From Mucilaginibacter sp. MD40 (lineage in GTDB: Bacteria > Bacteroidota > Bacteroidia > Sphingobacteriales > Sphingobacteriaceae), in contig NZ_NRSW01000001.1 of NCBI RefSeq assembly GCF_002288635.1, positions 57,086 through 121,085 of the forward strand: 64,000 bases of DNA, written 5' to 3'. A model generated the notes under the pieces. That model worked only from the letters and a program-made list of their open reading frames with translations. It was not told the origin of the DNA and ran no database searches. Below are positions 63,802-64,000 of the stretch, piece after piece; position 1 is the stretch's first letter; each line of letters starts with the position of its first letter. The translations under genes were made by a program, and so were the position numbers.

Positions 63802-64000
63802 TTATTTTGAACGTTTAATACCCGGGGTTGATGTTGTAGAATGCTGCTTAACAGTAAGCAAACTTGAGCAGGTTGACTTTGGCTTAAGCGTTATCTGCGC
63901 TTCATCAACATAAATACCACCGCCAAAAGTGAGGCGCATGCAATAAGAGTAAAAGTCGGTTTGCTTTTTATCACCGTTTGATTCGAGGTTCACCGTGATC
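63802..64000 (-). CDS. C-terminal part of a T6SS-linked protein cut by the window edge, possibly TssQ
   Basis: At least 66 codons are open to the end of the window; the frame ends 20 bp upstream of tssR. The visible part (YSYCMRLTFGGGIYVDEAQI, ending TTSTPGIKRSK) has no recognised motif. By gene order it may be TssQ, a small lipoprotein usually next to tssR in Bacteroidota loci, but the N-terminal lipobox needed to support this is outside the window. Confidence 0.5.
   Translation of the reverse strand, partial: ITVNLESNGDKKQTDFYSYCMRLTFGGGIYVDEAQITLKPKSTCSSLLTVKQHSTTSTPGIKRSK

Noticed and set aside
1..64000. CRISPR arrays, rRNA genes, integrases or transposase genes
   Set aside because: No regularly spaced direct repeats of CRISPR type, no rRNA sequence and no recombinase motif were seen in the window.

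Overview
This 64 kb window comes from a Bacteroidota chromosome, most likely a Sphingobacteriaceae member close to Mucilaginibacter or Pedobacter. The evidence is the set of Bacteroidota-typical families (DUF4293, two-domain FtsX-like permease, DUF1080, TssR-type T6SS), promoter -7 elements of the form TAnnTTTG, A-rich start regions instead of strong Shine-Dalgarno sites, and several dispersed palindromic repeats familiar from these genomes. Genus is an inference; no rRNA is present.

Positions 1-41,200 are mostly a mosaic of housekeeping and glycan/peptide genes in short transcription units: clpC, ettA, a flavodoxin-like reductase with a divergent HxlR regulator, secreted M24 and M1 peptidases, an FtsX-like permease, a bacilliredoxin, an M23 peptidase, an ABC exporter with truA, truB, ribF, a GH20 hexosaminidase, ahcY, a DUF1080/Gfo-Idh pair, cdaA (c-di-AMP), a polyprenyl synthase, tRNA-Ser(GGA) and a GH2 glycosidase. 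The spaces between genes hold at least six repeat families. One palindromic repeat (13-bp inner arms) lies in frame inside truA, and a second copy supplies part of the N-terminus of the ABC exporter. An AT-rich PIN-domain gene (28,851-30,149) looks horizontally acquired.

Positions 41,582-48,610 encode a tripartite RND efflux operon (adaptor, pump, TolC) with one TetR gene at its tail and another divergent at its head. The shared upstream region carries back-to-back -7 elements forming an inverted repeat.

Positions 48,680-64,000 are one arm of a Bacteroidota type VI secretion system (T6SSiii), all on the minus strand. In transcription order: an incomplete gene at the window edge, tssR, clpV/tssH, tssB, tssC, a flavodoxin-like gene, two tssD/hcp genes, an intrinsic terminator, then a tight seven-gene payload module: a COG5526-type muramidase, a lipoprotein, vgrG, an unknown 300-residue protein, a PAAR-like protein with a hydrophobic insert, a three-helix membrane protein and a small TPR protein. 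The spacing (15 bp or less, or ATGA overlaps) suggests two candidate effector/immunity sets around VgrG: muramidase with lipoprotein, and PAAR-like protein with membrane protein. The 300-residue protein is a candidate loading adaptor. This module is the most promising undescribed content. Baseplate genes (tssE, F, G, K) and tssN, O, P are not in the window and would lie beyond position 64,000.
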